Shown one piece after another: positions 1 through 10,909 of a stretch of 64,000 nucleotides of DNA (positions are counted from its first letter, which is position 1; every line of letters begins with the position of its first letter). Source of the stretch: Rebecca billardiae RCC1528. Taxonomy: Eukaryota > Haptophyta. Below the pieces are notes generated by a model that saw only the letters and a list, made by a program, of their open reading frames with translations, made no database searches and was not told where the DNA came from. Both the position numbers and the translations under genes were made by a program. Where the stretch lies: NCBI GenBank assembly GCA_965240325.2, contig OZ251222.1, forward strand, positions 4,340,001 through 4,404,000, given 5' to 3'.

Positions 1-2428
1 GCCGCACCGCCACCCTCGCCTCCTGCGACAGCAGCACCAGCGTGCGCGACGCGTCGTCAAACGTGAGGCCGGCGATGTCGGTCACGTTGAGCGGCCGCAG
101 CACCGCCTCCGCGTCGAAGAGGTCGTCGACGTGCACGGCGAGCTCGTCGTCCCCGGGCTCGGCGCCGCCGCCGCGCGCGTCCGCCGCGGGCAGCGCCACG
201 CGCAGCACGCGCATCGGCCCCTTCTCCACCGCCGCGTACGCGACGCCAGTCGCGCGGTCGAACGCGAGGCCCTCGATGCCCGCGTTGGGCGAGGCCGTGC
301 GCACGCCGGTGCGCAGCACGCGCACGGCGGCGCGGTCGGCGTAGTCGATGGTGGCGCGCTGCACGCCCGCGGCGTCGGCGAGCGAGGCGTTCGGCGCGGG
401 CAGCCGCACGAGCGCGAGCGCGCGCCGCCGCTCCTCCGCCACCGCCAGGCTGCCGCCTCCCAGCCACGCCACGCCCTCCGTGTCCTCGAAGCCGCTCAGG
501 GAGATCACGCGCAGCAGCACAGGCCCCGCGCTGCCGCACTCGGCGCCGTCGACGGAGCCGTCGGAGCCGCCGCCGCCGCCGACGGCCGCGCCGTCGAGCC
601 ACGCCGACGGCAGCGCGGGCGCGCGCGCGCGCGGCGGGCAGCGCGGCAGCGCGTACTCGCGTAGTTGCGGCGGGGCGTTGGTCACAGCGAGCACGGACCC
701 GCGCGCGCGCCACAGCGCCTCCGGGCCGCGGAGCACGCCCGCGCCCGGCGGCAGCAGGAGCAGCCCGGACAGGTTCTCCTCGACGCCCGGCAGCGCCCAC
801 GAGTGCGTGAGCGCGAAGCTGGACAGCGCGGCGCTCGCCTCCGCCTCGGACGCGCCCGGCTGCGTCGAGTCGGCGCCGTGCGAGCGCGCGGCCGAGCCGG
901 CGGCGGCGCGTGCGCGCACGCCTGCCGCGACCGCCGCCTCGGCCGTGCCCGGCGCAAACGAGCTCGGCGGCAGCGCGCCCGTCGGCCGCTCGAGCTCGGC
1001 GAGGTAGCTCCAGCCGCCGGCGTACTCGAGGAACTGCACGCGCATCCGCTCGGCGCTGATCGAGACGAGGCCGAAGCCGGGCACGCCGCCCTGCGCCAGC
1101 CTCGCGCCGGGCGCGGGCACGCCGAGCGAGGGCGGCGCCTTGGAGCCCGCGGCCGAGACGAACTGTTGCAGCCGCGCGCCGGGCGGCTTGAGGTGCTGCA
1201 GCCCGCCGTCGTGCCCGCTCAGGTACGCGGCGACGCCGCCCGCCTCGAGGATGGGCAGCAGCCGCTGCGCCAGCCAGCCCCCGTCCTCGAGCGCGCGCGC
1301 GCCCGAGCTCCAGATCGGGTGGTGACCCACCGCGAGCCGCCAGCGCGCGCTCGACGCGCCCAGCGTGCGGTTGAGCCAGTCGAGCTGCGCGAGCGCGTAC
1401 GCGCGCGCGCTGCCCGCCGCGCCGTCGCGCGCGAAGCCGGCCTCCACCTGCGCCGCGGCGGAGGGCAGCATGGGCGCCGTGTCGAGCACCACAAAGTGCA
1501 CGCTGCTCTGCGCGTGCACAAAGTCGTAGTACGGCGCGGGCTGCGCCCACTGGCCGCGCGTGCGCGCCGCCAGCCTCACCTGCGCGGCCGCGGAGCCCAT
1601 GTAGTCGCGCTCCCCCAGCGAGGAGTACCAGCGCAGCCGGTCGAGAGGCGGGTACCGGTTGTAGACGTCAGCCCAGCTGCTGCCCACCTGCGGGGCGCCC
1701 TCGGACGCGAGGCCGCTCGGGTAGAAGTTGTCGCCGGTGGAGAGCACGAACGCGGCGGCGGAGGCGCGCGCGGCCTTCGCCATCTCGATCGCCACGTCGC
1801 GCTGGCAGCACAGCCCGTCCCGCCCCCAGCCGCCCACCACCACGAACGCCAGCTCGGACGGCTCGAGAGGCAGCGCGCGCGACGCGCCGTCGTGCGAGGC
1901 GCACAGCGCGGAGTGGTTGGTGTGCCCGCGCTCGAGCTCGGCGTCGCACAGCTCGGAGGTGACCTGCGCGGCGTGGCGCACCGCGCCGGCCAGCGCGCCG
2001 GCCGACGGCGGCGGCGACGGCGGCGGCGGCGACGAGGGCCGCGCCGAGGGCGGCGGCGGCGCAGGCGGCGAGAGCGGCGGCGACCGCGGCGGCGACGGCG
2101 GCTGAGCGGGCGACTCGGCGCGTTCTCTCGCCGGCTTCGACGCGGCGCCGAGGGCGAAGCCGATCGCGAACACGCCGCCGAGCGCCATCACGATGCTGGC
2201 GGCGAGCACGGCCCTCGCGCGCGAGCAGCGCAGCCGCCGCAAGCCGCCTCGGCCGTACGCTCCGCCAAACGCGCTCGGGCTGGGCGGGCGCAGGTGGGCG
2301 AGCGAGCCCTTGCGGCTGTGGTCGCGCTCGCGGGCGTGCGTGGCGTCGCTCAGCTCGATATCGCCCCAGTGTGACGCCCCGTGGTCGTCCTCCATCATCT
2401 GCACCGGCTGGTGCCCGTGCGCGGACAT
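1..2428 (-). CDS. Membrane-anchored purple-acid-phosphatase-like protein fused to a YjiK/SdiA-regulated-like domain (3' end outside window)
   Basis: Open for 809 codons from the ATG at 2428 to the left edge, so the C-terminus is missing. The N-terminus has a cytosolic stretch, one membrane segment near residues 70-95 and a Pro-rich linker, as in a type II membrane protein. Residues about 190-440 follow the tartrate-resistant acid phosphatase layout: VVVGGWG (about 198), STGDNFY (about 229), LGERDYMG (about 270), VGHHPIW (about 367) and SGHDGGLQ (about 402). In active enzymes these read GDWG, GDNFY, GNHD, GHHP and GHxH, so three metal-ligand positions are changed (D to G, N to E, H to G). From about residue 630 a second domain begins with SGFEDTEGVAWLG and NAGIEGLAFD, typical of the SdiA-regulated/YjiK propeller family. 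I infer a cell-surface or lumenal protein with weakened or altered phosphatase chemistry. The start lies 78 bp from the divergent gene at 2506. Confidence 0.8.
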   Translation of the reverse strand, partial: MSAHGHQPVQMMEDDHGASHWGDIELSDATHARERDHSRKGSLAHLRPPSPSAFGGAYGRGGLRRLRCSRARAVLAASIVMALGGVFAIGFALGAASKPARERAESPAQPPSPPRSPPLSPPAPPPPSARPSSPPPPSPPPSAGALAGAVRHAAQVTSELCDAELERGHTNHSALCASHDGASRALPLEPSELAFVVVGGWGRDGLCCQRDVAIEMAKAARASAAAFVLSTGDNFYPSGLASEGAPQVGSSWADVYNRYPPLDRLRWYSSLGERDYMGSAAAQVRLAARTRGQWAQPAPYYDFVHAQSSVHFVVLDTAPMLPSAAAQVEAGFARDGAAGSARAYALAQLDWLNRTLGASSARWRLAVGHHPIWSSGARALEDGGWLAQRLLPILEAGGVAAYLSGHDGGLQHLKPPGARLQQFVSAAGSKAPPSLGVPAPGARLAQGGVPGFGLVSISAERMRVQFLEYAGGWSYLAELERPTGALPPSSFAPGTAEAAVAAGVRARAAAGSAARSHGADSTQPGASEAEASAALSSFALTHSWALPGVEENLSGLLLLPPGAGVLRGPEALWRARGSVLAVTNAPPQLREYALPRCPPRARAPALPSAWLDGAAVGGGGGSDGSVDGAECGSAGPVLLRVISLSGFEDTEGVAWLGGGSLAVAEERRRALALVRLPAPNASLADAAGVQRATIDYADRAAVRVLRTGVRTASPNAGIEGLAFDRATGVAYAAVEKGPMRVLRVALPAADARGGGAEPGDDELAVHVDDLFDAEAVLRPLNVTDIAGLTFDDASRTLVLLSQEARVAVR

Positions 2429-2505
2429 GGTGCCGGCGGACGCCAGGATGCGGCACCTACCGTGTGCGCCGCGGTCAAAAGCACTCTTCCGCTGCTGTGC
2501 GCACG
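2429..2505. promoter_or_regulatory. Short divergent intergenic region (candidate bidirectional promoter)
   Basis: Only 77 bp separate the divergent ATGs at 2428 (-) and 2506 (+). No TATA-like motif is visible. Any promoter elements must be shared or overlap the genes. This is inferred from position only. Confidence 0.35.
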
Positions 2506-3723
2506 ATGGCGCCGCCCGTGGCTTGCGCGCGGTGGGAGGACATCGCCAGGTGGCTGGCGGGGCATCACGTCGGTGCCGGCGTGCTCAGCGACGCGCCGCC
2601 GCGGAGCGAGTGGGCCGTGCGAGTCGGCCGCCGCTTCCGCCGCGCGCACGACGCGTACGCCCGCGCGCTCGCCCGGCAGGTGGGCGGCGCGGTCGGCGCA
2701 GACTTTGCGGCCGCGCGGCGCGTGCGCGGCGTGCTCGCGCCGTGGGGCGGCGCGGACATTCTCACGCCGATCGGCGCGTTCCCGAGCGCCGAATCGGTCC
2801 TGCTCGTCGGGCTCGAGCCCACCGGCGCGCCCTTCTGGCGCCTCGGCCCGAGCCCGAGCGCGCGCGCGTGCGTGGGCGCGCGGTCGCTCGAGCGCGCTCT
2901 GAATGCCTCTGCGCGCTGCCTCGAGCTGAACGACGGCGGCGCGTTCTTCTCCTCGCCGCTGCTCGAGCGAGCAGGCGATGGCGCAGGGGGCATCACCTCG
3001 GTCCTGCTCGCCGCCGCCGGCGCGCTCGACGGGCTCGTCGTGCGCACCGTGCGCGCGGCGGGCGAGCACGCCGTGTGCATGCGGCTGGGACCGCCCTCCG
3101 CCTCCGCCGCCGCCTCCGCCGCCGCCGCCGCCACCGCCGCCGCCGCCGCTCGGCCGGACGTCGAGGTGACGTACGTGGCGGCGGACCTGCGCGAGGCGGG
3201 CGGGATCGAGCGCGTGCGCGCGGCCGCGTCGCGTGCGCTCCGCCCACCCGTCGCCGCCGTGCTCAAGGCGGCCGAGGGCGCGCCCGCGAGCGCGCGCGGC
3301 CGCGCGGCGGTCCGCGCGCTGCTGCTGCGCGGCGCGACGCCGGGCGCGCGGCCTGTGCTGCTGCTCGAGGACGACAGCGGCGTGCCGCCGTCGGAGCTGC
3401 GCGCGGCGGGGATGCGCGTGAAGGGGTACGGCCTGTACGACGCGGCGCGCCCGGCGCCCGCCGCCGCCGCCGCCGCCGCCGCGCGCGCCGAGTTTGGCGC
3501 GCTCTTTGGGCCGGCGCGCGCGCAGGCGCCGCTGGCGCGCGGGCTGCAGTTTGGCTACTGCCACGCGCCGCCCGCCGACGCGGCGGCCGGTGCAGCGTAC
3601 GCCGGCTGCGTGCACGAGCCGCCCGAGGCGGCGCGCGGCACGGCGTGCGAGCGCGACCTCGTGTACTCGCGCGGCGCGATGGGCCAGCGCTGGCTGCAGT
3701 GCCACATGATCGTCGCCGGGTGA
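2506..3723 (+). CDS. Conserved uncharacterised protein with a GGADILTP/GLEPTG signature
   Basis: 405 codons from ATG 2506, chosen because the protein-like sequence begins there (MAPPVACARWEDIARW) and upstream in-frame codons overlap the divergent gene. The best landmark is PWGGADILTPIGAFPSAES followed by LLVGLEPTG near residues 83-110. A similar core (FxGPDxL..FFP then VLxGLEPxG) occurs, as I recall, in uncharacterised bacterial exported proteins. The middle carries an Ala-rich low-complexity insert coded by a GCC run (3110-3150) and a second one at 3460-3485. The C-terminus contains LVYSRGAMGQRWLQCHMIV. No catalytic motif is recognised and the function is unknown. No clear signal peptide is visible. 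Confidence 0.7.
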   Translation: MAPPVACARWEDIARWLAGHHVGAGVLSDAPPRSEWAVRVGRRFRRAHDAYARALARQVGGAVGADFAAARRVRGVLAPWGGADILTPIGAFPSAESVLLVGLEPTGAPFWRLGPSPSARACVGARSLERALNASARCLELNDGGAFFSSPLLERAGDGAGGITSVLLAAAGALDGLVVRTVRAAGEHAVCMRLGPPSASAAASAAAAATAAAAARPDVEVTYVAADLREAGGIERVRAAASRALRPPVAAVLKAAEGAPASARGRAAVRALLLRGATPGARPVLLLEDDSGVPPSELRAAGMRVKGYGLYDAARPAPAAAAAAAARAEFGALFGPARAQAPLARGLQFGYCHAPPADAAAGAAYAGCVHEPPEAARGTACERDLVYSRGAMGQRWLQCHMIVAG

Positions 3724-4323
3724 GCGTCTGACCAACGGGGTTCAAACAAGTCTGATGACCCGCACGCGGGAGCACTGATGCGCCCGGCCCAGTTCGGAGT
3801 GAGTGGGGGACCTGACGGCGGGGTGCTATCGGGGAGCTCCCCAAAACACCGTGCGCGCTCTCCCGGCCGAAGCTTATTCGCGGCGCACTGCGCCTGTCAC
3901 CCCTGTGCTCGAGCTATAGGTCGTAGGACGCTTGGCACGCGGTCCAGGTCCTGCAATGCCTGCACTGCCGGCACTGTGAGGCACTGCACGCCAGTCACAG
4001 TGCGGCCCGAGCCCACGAGGGATCCAGAGCGTGGTGAGTGGCGCACTCGCCGGCCACTCTGACTCGTCGGACACATGTATAGAGTCAACTGATGATGTAT
4101 ATATATATATATAGTTTACAGAGTGCGGCACGGTCCGCAGTGGCGCCCGGCGCAGGGTTCTGCGCGGTACCGTAGTCGTGAATCACTGCTATGCCGCCTT
4201 GGCGCAGAGCCGCAGAGGCGCAGACAGATTGCGGTCGGCAGCACGGCCCCACGCGAGTGACGAGTCCGCTACCCCGCCGCCGGGCAGCCCGCGTTATTGT
4301 TTTCGGTTTTCACAAGTGATATT
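3724..4323. other. Intergenic region with AT dinucleotide tract
   Basis: About 600 bp between two plus-strand genes. It contains a short (TA)n run at about 4096-4112 and otherwise unremarkable sequence with stops in all frames. No RNA gene was recognised. Confidence 0.5.
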
Positions 4324-5874
4324 ATGACGGTCGTGCGTGCGGCTGTCGTGCTGGCTCTCGCAGCGCTGCCGCCGCACGCGGCGGCGGTGGCGACGCGTTC
4401 GACCGCGAGCGTTGTTCTGCTGCCCATGATCGAGGCTGCTCGCCTCACCATCGCTCCTGCCCTCAACACGAGTCGGTGCGGCGAGCGCCCGAGGCGGTGG
4501 GCGATGCCCGCCGACGCGTGCGATGTCGCCCGACAAGCTCTCCCGCGCGGAGCGATCCGCGAGCGCCGATTGGAGCGACGGCAGCTGCGCGATAGGCCAC
4601 CACCACGGCTCAGCAAGCAGACTGTTGCGTCCGTGTTCGCAGCCATCGAACGCGAGCACGGGCCTGGCTTTGCGCCAGCAGCTGGCGGCATGCCACGCAT
4701 TCAGTTGGTCAAGAGGTACGTGGGCGCTCTACACATGCGCACCGTGTATCGCCTGGGGAGTCGCATCATCGTCAAGCAGATCTACCGTTCGCGTGGCACG
4801 GCGCAGAATGCCTCGCAAGCCGAGGGCACCGGCGGCGTTGCGATTGACGACTGGCATGTTGATGGCCGCAACGTGCTTAGCTTCTTGAAGTGGCACCAGC
4901 AGCGGCTCATCGGGCCTCCAGCGTCGGTCCCGATAGCGCGCACGCTGCTTGTCCTGGACACGCCGTCGGAAGGGCTGCTGCTCGCCATGGAAGTGGTCCA
5001 GGGGAAGCCTTTAGTGAAGCAGCCGACGCGCGCAAACAAACGCGCAGCGCTGCGCACACTCGCGCGCCTGCACGGCTGGACGTGGGGCATCACGCTGCCA
5101 GAGCTCAAGGGCCTCAAGGTGCGTGGCGGCTGGTACAACCTGGACGATTACACCAGCACGGGGGACATCGAGGAACTCCGCCGCAAGCAAACAGACGGGG
5201 GCCTTTGGCAGCGCCTCGCGCTTGCTGCACGCGCCCTGGAGAGGTGGCTGAACGCCAGCCCGTGGATGTGCCTCATCCATGGTGACCTCCACGGGGGGAA
5301 CATGCTGATCCACAACAGCCCTCATCCCACGCCCGACGGCAGCGCGCGAGGCCACCATGCCTCGGAGGCCGCGCACGCCCCTGCCGTGCCCAACGCGACA
5401 CGCGCCGCTCGCAGCGGCGGTGGTCCCACCCCTGCATCGGCGCGCACGTTGCCCTCGGCGCGCCTGATCGACTATGACGACATCGGTCGAGGGCCGCCTG
5501 CAAAGGACCTGGCTGTCTTGCTCGAGAAGCGGGTATGGTGGCACCATGACGCGCGCAGCTGGGTCAGCGAGTACCACGCCGCGCTGAGTGACGTTTTGAA
5601 GACGCGCGGGATCGCGCCGCCTGCACTCGGCGGACTGCTGCTCACCTTCGACGTGGCGCTGGCTGACCGCACTCGCCACTTGGAAGTCACACAGGGGGCA
5701 CGCGAGCCACGCGACGACCCGTCGCATGAGGCTGAGCGGCGCGCACAGCACGTGCGCGCGCTGTTGGATGCCATCGATGACGGCTCGCCGTTGGGCAGCG
5801 AGGAGGCGTACGACCACGCCCTCTTTGCCCGGCGTCCACCCGGGAGCGACGTGCCCTTGACTGAGATGATGTGA
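4324..5874 (+). CDS. Secreted or lumenal APH/choline-kinase-family (protein-kinase-like) phosphotransferase
   Basis: 516 codons from ATG 4324. An in-frame ATG at 4297 is also possible, but the later one gives a clean signal peptide (MTVVRAAVVLALAALPPHAAA). The kinase fold shows a candidate ATP-binding lysine in RIIVKQIYR (about residue 145), the catalytic loop LIHGDLHGGNML (about 318, with Asp and Asn) and the Mg-binding LIDYDD (about 380) followed by KDLAVLL. This order and the HGDLHxxN form are typical of aminoglycoside/choline phosphotransferases rather than classical protein kinases. A low-complexity Ala/His/Pro insert of about 45 residues sits between catalytic loop and Mg site. The substrate is unknown. 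The leader suggests a small molecule or protein in the secretory pathway or plastid. The downstream kinesin starts 144 bp after the stop. Confidence 0.78.
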   Translation: MTVVRAAVVLALAALPPHAAAVATRSTASVVLLPMIEAARLTIAPALNTSRCGERPRRWAMPADACDVARQALPRGAIRERRLERRQLRDRPPPRLSKQTVASVFAAIEREHGPGFAPAAGGMPRIQLVKRYVGALHMRTVYRLGSRIIVKQIYRSRGTAQNASQAEGTGGVAIDDWHVDGRNVLSFLKWHQQRLIGPPASVPIARTLLVLDTPSEGLLLAMEVVQGKPLVKQPTRANKRAALRTLARLHGWTWGITLPELKGLKVRGGWYNLDDYTSTGDIEELRRKQTDGGLWQRLALAARALERWLNASPWMCLIHGDLHGGNMLIHNSPHPTPDGSARGHHASEAAHAPAVPNATRAARSGGGPTPASARTLPSARLIDYDDIGRGPPAKDLAVLLEKRVWWHHDARSWVSEYHAALSDVLKTRGIAPPALGGLLLTFDVALADRTRHLEVTQGAREPRDDPSHEAERRAQHVRALLDAIDDGSPLGSEEAYDHALFARRPPGSDVPLTEMM

Positions 5875-6018
5875 TGACGACGACCGCGGATGACGACGAC
5901 GACCTGATGGTGCTTGGCCGCGTGCTGGCCGGGTGCCGCATCGGCTGCTTGAGCCATTTCAAAAAGGCATGCAGTTGGCGGCTCGGCCGGACGCCGCCCG
6001 GCCGGGGGGCCGCGAACG

Positions 6019-9000
6019 ATGTCCGCCCTCCCGCCGCCGAGCTCGCCGCGCTCGCCACGCTCGCCGCGCGGGCGCGCGTCGAGCGTGTTCCACCGCGTGG
6101 AGGTGTTCGTGCGCGTGCGCCCGCTCCTGCCGCGCGAGCGCGCGGCGGCCGAGGCGGAGGTGGTGCTCGCGGACGAGCGCGTGGGCAGCGTGACGGTGCT
6201 GCCCGCCTCGCCGTCCGCGCCCGACGCGAAGACGCTGAGCTTCGACGGCGTGCTCGGCCCCGACGCGTCGCAGCGCGCGACGTACGACGCGGTGGGCGAG
6301 CCACTACTCGCGCGCGCGCTGCGCGGGTACAACGCCACGCTCCTCGCGTACGGCCAGACCGGCTCGGGCAAGACGCACACGCTTCTCACGCACGGCTCCG
6401 CGGCGCACGGCGAGCGGCACGCGCCCGCGTCGGCGACGGGCATCCTGCCGCGGCTGGTCAGCGCGCTGTTCGGCGCAGTGCGCGACGACATCGCGCACGT
6501 GTACGTCGTGCGCGCCTCCTTCGTGCAGGTGTACAACGAGAGCGTCTTCGATCTGCTGGCGGGGGCGCGCGGGGCGGGGGCGGAGGCGGAGGCGGAGGCG
6601 GAGGCGGAGGCTGAGGCGGACGGCGGCGCCGAGGTGGCGCACCGCGCGCCCTCGCCGCGCGCGGGCTCGGACGTGGGCTCGCCCGTGCGGCTGCGCCTCG
6701 GCGCGCTCGGCGGCTCCGCGCTCGAGGGCGCCACCTCGCTCGTCGAGGCGAGTAGCGCGCCCCAGCTCCTAGCCCTGCTCGCTCGCGCGCGCGCCAGGCT
6801 GGTGTTCGCAGAGACGCGGCTCAACCGGCACTCGTCGCGCTCGCACGCCGTGGTGCAGCTGCACATCACGCGGCGCGAGCGCGCCACCGCCGCCGACGCC
6901 GACGCCGACGCCGACCCACCCGGCGGCAGCGTCGGCCGCACCGGCGTCCACCCCTTCCGCGCGCGCGCGCTCACGTCCAAGCTCACACTGGTCGACCTGG
7001 CGGGCAGCGAGCGGGTGGCGCGCACCGGCTCGCTCGACGACTGGCACTCGTCCGCGCCCGGCGCGGGCGGGCGCTTCCGCGAGGCCGTGGCCATCAACTC
7101 GTCCCTCCTCGGCCTGGGCATCGTGATGCGAGCGCTCGCCGATGCGCAGAGGGCGGCGCGCGCCGCGCCGCCGTCCCCGCGCCACGGCGGCGGCGGCGCG
7201 GACGGCGGCGGCGGGCGCGGCGGCGGCGGCGGCGGCGGCGGCGCGTACGTGCCGTACCGCGACTCGAAGCTGACCGCCATCCTGCACGACGCGATCGGCG
7301 GCAACTGCCTCACCCGCCTCGTCGTCTGCGTCTCCCCCGCCGGCTCTGACGCTCCGGAGACGCTCGCGTCCCTGCGCTGGGGCGGGCGCGCGATGGAGGT
7401 GGGCACCGACGCGTCCGTGAACGCGTCGACGGTGCTGGTGAGCGCGCAGCGGGCGGCCGCGGACCTCGCCGAGGCGCTGGAGCTCGAGGCGGAGCGCGAG
7501 CGCCGCGCGCGCTGGGGCGACGCCGACGACGACGACGAGGAGGAGGACGGCGGCGGCGGCGCGCGCGCGCGCGACGCCGCGCGCGCGGACGGCGGCGCGC
7601 GCTCGCGCGACGCGGCCGCAGCCGAAATCGCGGCCGAAGTCGCGATCGACGCGGCGCGCGTCGCGTCGGGCGCGGCGCGCGAGCGCGCGAGCGCGCTCGA
7701 GCGCTCCGCCGTCGTCGCCGCCGCCGAGCTCCAGGCCGCGACCGACGCGCTCGGCCGCGCGCGCGCGCTTGCCGATGAGAGCGGTGCGCGCGCGGACGCG
7801 GCCGTTGGCGCGGCCGCGCGCGCGGCCGCCGAGCGCGACGCGGCGCGCGCCGACGCGGCGGCGGCGGCGGCGGCGGCGCGCGAGGCGGAGGGCGCGCTGC
7901 GCGCGGAGCGCGAGGCGCACGCGCGCACCGCCGCCGCGCTCGACGCCGCGCGCGCCGACGCGGCCGCCGAGCGCGCGCGCGCAGACGCGGCGAGTGCCGC
8001 CGCCGACGCGGCCGGCGCGCGCGCGGCCGCGGCCGAGTCGGGCGTGCCCGCGGCGGTGCAGGAGGTGGCGGCGGCGCTGAGCAGGCGGATCGCCGCGTCC
8101 GAGCGCGCGCACGCGGCCGCGCTCGAGGCGGCGCGCGCCGACGCCGCCGCGACGGCGCGCGCCCACGCGGACGCCGACGCCGCCGCGGCGGCGGACGCGG
8201 CGCGCGCGGCCGAGCGCGCGCGCGCCGACGCCGAGCGCGGCGCGGCCGTGCGCGCCGCGCGCGCGGAGGGGGTCAGGGAGGGCGCGGAGGCGGCGCGAGC
8301 GGAGGCGGCGAGCGCGCTGGCGGAAGCGCGTGAGGCGCACGCGGCCGCGCTGCGCGCCGCCCAGGCCGAGGCGGCCGCGCTGCGCGAGCGCGCCGCCGCG
8401 CCGCCGCCGCTGCCACCCGCGCCGCCGCCGCCGCCGCCTCGCGCGGAGGCGGAGGCGGAGGCGCAGGCGCAGGCGCAGGCGGGCGCTCGGCTGCGCGCTG
8501 AGCTCGCGCAGGCGCGGCGGGAGCGGTCGGAGCTGCAGGCGGCCCAGGCGCAGGAGCGAGAGCGCGCACGCGCCGCCCTCGAGGAGGCACGCGCCGCGCG
8601 CGCGGACGCGGACGCGGCGCGCGCGGACGCGGACGCCGCGCGCGCGGACGCGGACGCGGCGGCCGCGGCCGCGGTGGCGCGCGCGCGCGCGGCGGAGGCG
8701 GAGGCGGCCGCGGCGCACGCGGCCGCGCACGCCGCGGCGCCGGCCGCGGTGGCGGCCGCGCGCGCCGACGCAACCGCCGCGCAGGCCACCGCCTCCGCGC
8801 GCGCCGCCGCCGCCGAGCTCGCCGCCGCGTCCGCGCGCGCGGGCGCGCTCGAGGCGGCGGCGGCGCGACTGCCGCCGAGCGCGCGCGCCGCCTTCGCCGC
8901 CGACGCGGCCGCCGAGAGTGCTGCCGCCGAGCTGCGCGCGGCGCGCGCGGGCGCGGGGGCAGAGGGCGGCGCGGAGGGCGGCGCGCTCTCGGAGGCGCGC

Positions 9001-9736
9001 GCGCACGAGCTGTCGCTCGAGCTGGTCCGCGCGCTCCGCCGCGCCGGCCGCGCAGGCGAGGCGGAGGCGGAGGCGCGCGCGCTGGCGGCGGCGAGCGCGC
9101 GCGCCGCCGCGCCCGCGGCCGGCGCGGCCGACGCCGACGACGCCACCGCCGCGCGCGTGCTCGCCGCCGAGCTTGCGCTGGGCGAGGTGCTCGCGGAGCG
9201 CGCGGCCGCGGGCGGCTCGGATCCGTCGGCGGCGGCGGCGGCGGCGGCCGAGGCCGAGGTGGTCTACCGCCGCGCGCTCGCGCGGATCGAGCGCGGCGGC
9301 GGCGGCGGCGGCCGCGGCCGCGGCCGCGGCCGCGGCGGCGGCGGCGGCGGCCACGGCGGCGCGGGGGCAGGGGCGGCGCGCGCCGAGGCGGCGCGCGCGC
9401 TCAGCGGCCTCGCGACGGCGCTGAGCGCGCAGGGGCGGCACGCGGAGGCGGAAGCGCTCGCGAGGCGCGCGCTCGCCGCGCCCGTCGGCGGCGCCGCGCC
9501 CGCGCCCGCTCCTGAGGCCGAGCGCGCCCTGGCGCGCGCGCTGCGTGGCCGCGGCCGCGCGGCGGACGCGGCCGCGGCCGCGCGGCGCGCGCACGCGGCG
9601 CTGAGCGCTGCGCACGGCGCGGAGGACGAGCGCACGCTGCGCGCTGGCGCGGAGCTGGCCGAGGCGCTACTCGCCGCCGCCGCGCCCGCCACCAGCGCCG
9701 CCGCCGCTGCGGGCGGCGGCGGCGGCAGCCCCGGGC

Positions 9737-9777
<41 letters not shown>

Positions 9778-10876
9778 CGCAGCCGCGAGCCGGCCGCGGC
9801 CGCGGCCGTGGCTGCCGCGGCGGCGGCGGCTGCGGAGGCGGAGGCGGTGCTCCGCGCGCTGATCGACGCGCACGTGCGCGCGCACGGCGCCGAGCACGCC
9901 GAGACGCTGCGCCTGCGCACGCGGCTCAGCGAGCTCCTCGTGCGCCGCGCGGACGACTCCGCCCGAGCCGCCGAGGCCGCGGTCGGCGCAGCGCGCGCCT
10001 CGCGCGCGGCGCACGAGAGATCGCGCGGCGCCGACGACGCGGCCACACTGGGCAGCGGCGCGCTGCTCGGCGAGGCGCTGGCGCGCGCGGGGCGGTGGGA
10101 GGAGGCGGAGGCGGAGCTCGCGCGCGCGCACGCCGGCCTCGGCGCCGCGCTCGGCGCCGAGCACGCGCGCACCCTCGCCGTCGGCGTCCGCCTTGCCGAC
10201 GCGCGCGGCCGCGCTGGGCGCTGGGCGGAGGCAGAGCGCTTGTATGCCGCGGCGGCGGCGGCGGCGGCGGGCGCGGGCGCGGGCGCGGAGGGCGGCGCGG
10301 AGGGCGCGCTGGGTGCGCGCGCGGCGGCGGGGCGCGCGCGCGCGCTCGAGGCGCTCGGGCGCGAGGCCGACGCGCTGCCGCTCCTCCGCGCCGCCCTCGC
10401 CGCCGCCGAGCGCTCGCACGGCCAGGACAGTGCGCGCGCCGCGGACGCGGCCGCGCGGCTTGCGGCGGCAGCGCACGGCGCGGGCCGCGCGCGCGAGGCG
10501 GAGGCGGCGTGGCGGCGCGCGCTCGGTGTGCTCGAGCGCGCGCACGGCCGCGCGGCGCCGCCCACGCTGCGCGCGCTCCGCGGCCTCGCCGCCGCGCTCT
10601 CTGCGCAGGGCCGCGCCGCCGACGCGGCCGCGCTGTGCGAGCGCGCCCTCGCGGCGCGCGACGCGTCGGCCGCGGCCGGCGGCGGCGGAGGCGGCGGCGG
10701 AGGCGGAGGCGGCGCGGCGGCGGGCGGCGGCGCGGGCGAGGCGGCGGCGCAGGAGCTGGCGCACGAGCTGGCGCACGCGCTCACGCTGCAGGGCAAGGCG
10801 CAGGAGGCGGAGGCGCTGCTGCGCACCTCGCTCGGCGCGCTCGACGCCGCCGCCGCCGCCGAGCCCGCCGCCGCCG

Positions 10877-10909
<33 letters not shown>

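Noticed and set aside
665-2374. 569-codon plus-strand frame over the phosphatase-like gene
   Set aside because: Arg/Ala-rich low complexity; the minus strand gives recognisable phosphatase and YjiK motifs.
5472-9146. Very long minus-strand open frame opposite the kinesin
   Set aside because: It is a shadow frame caused by GC-rich codons; the product is Ala/Ser/Arg low complexity with no motif, while the plus strand has an intact kinesin motor.
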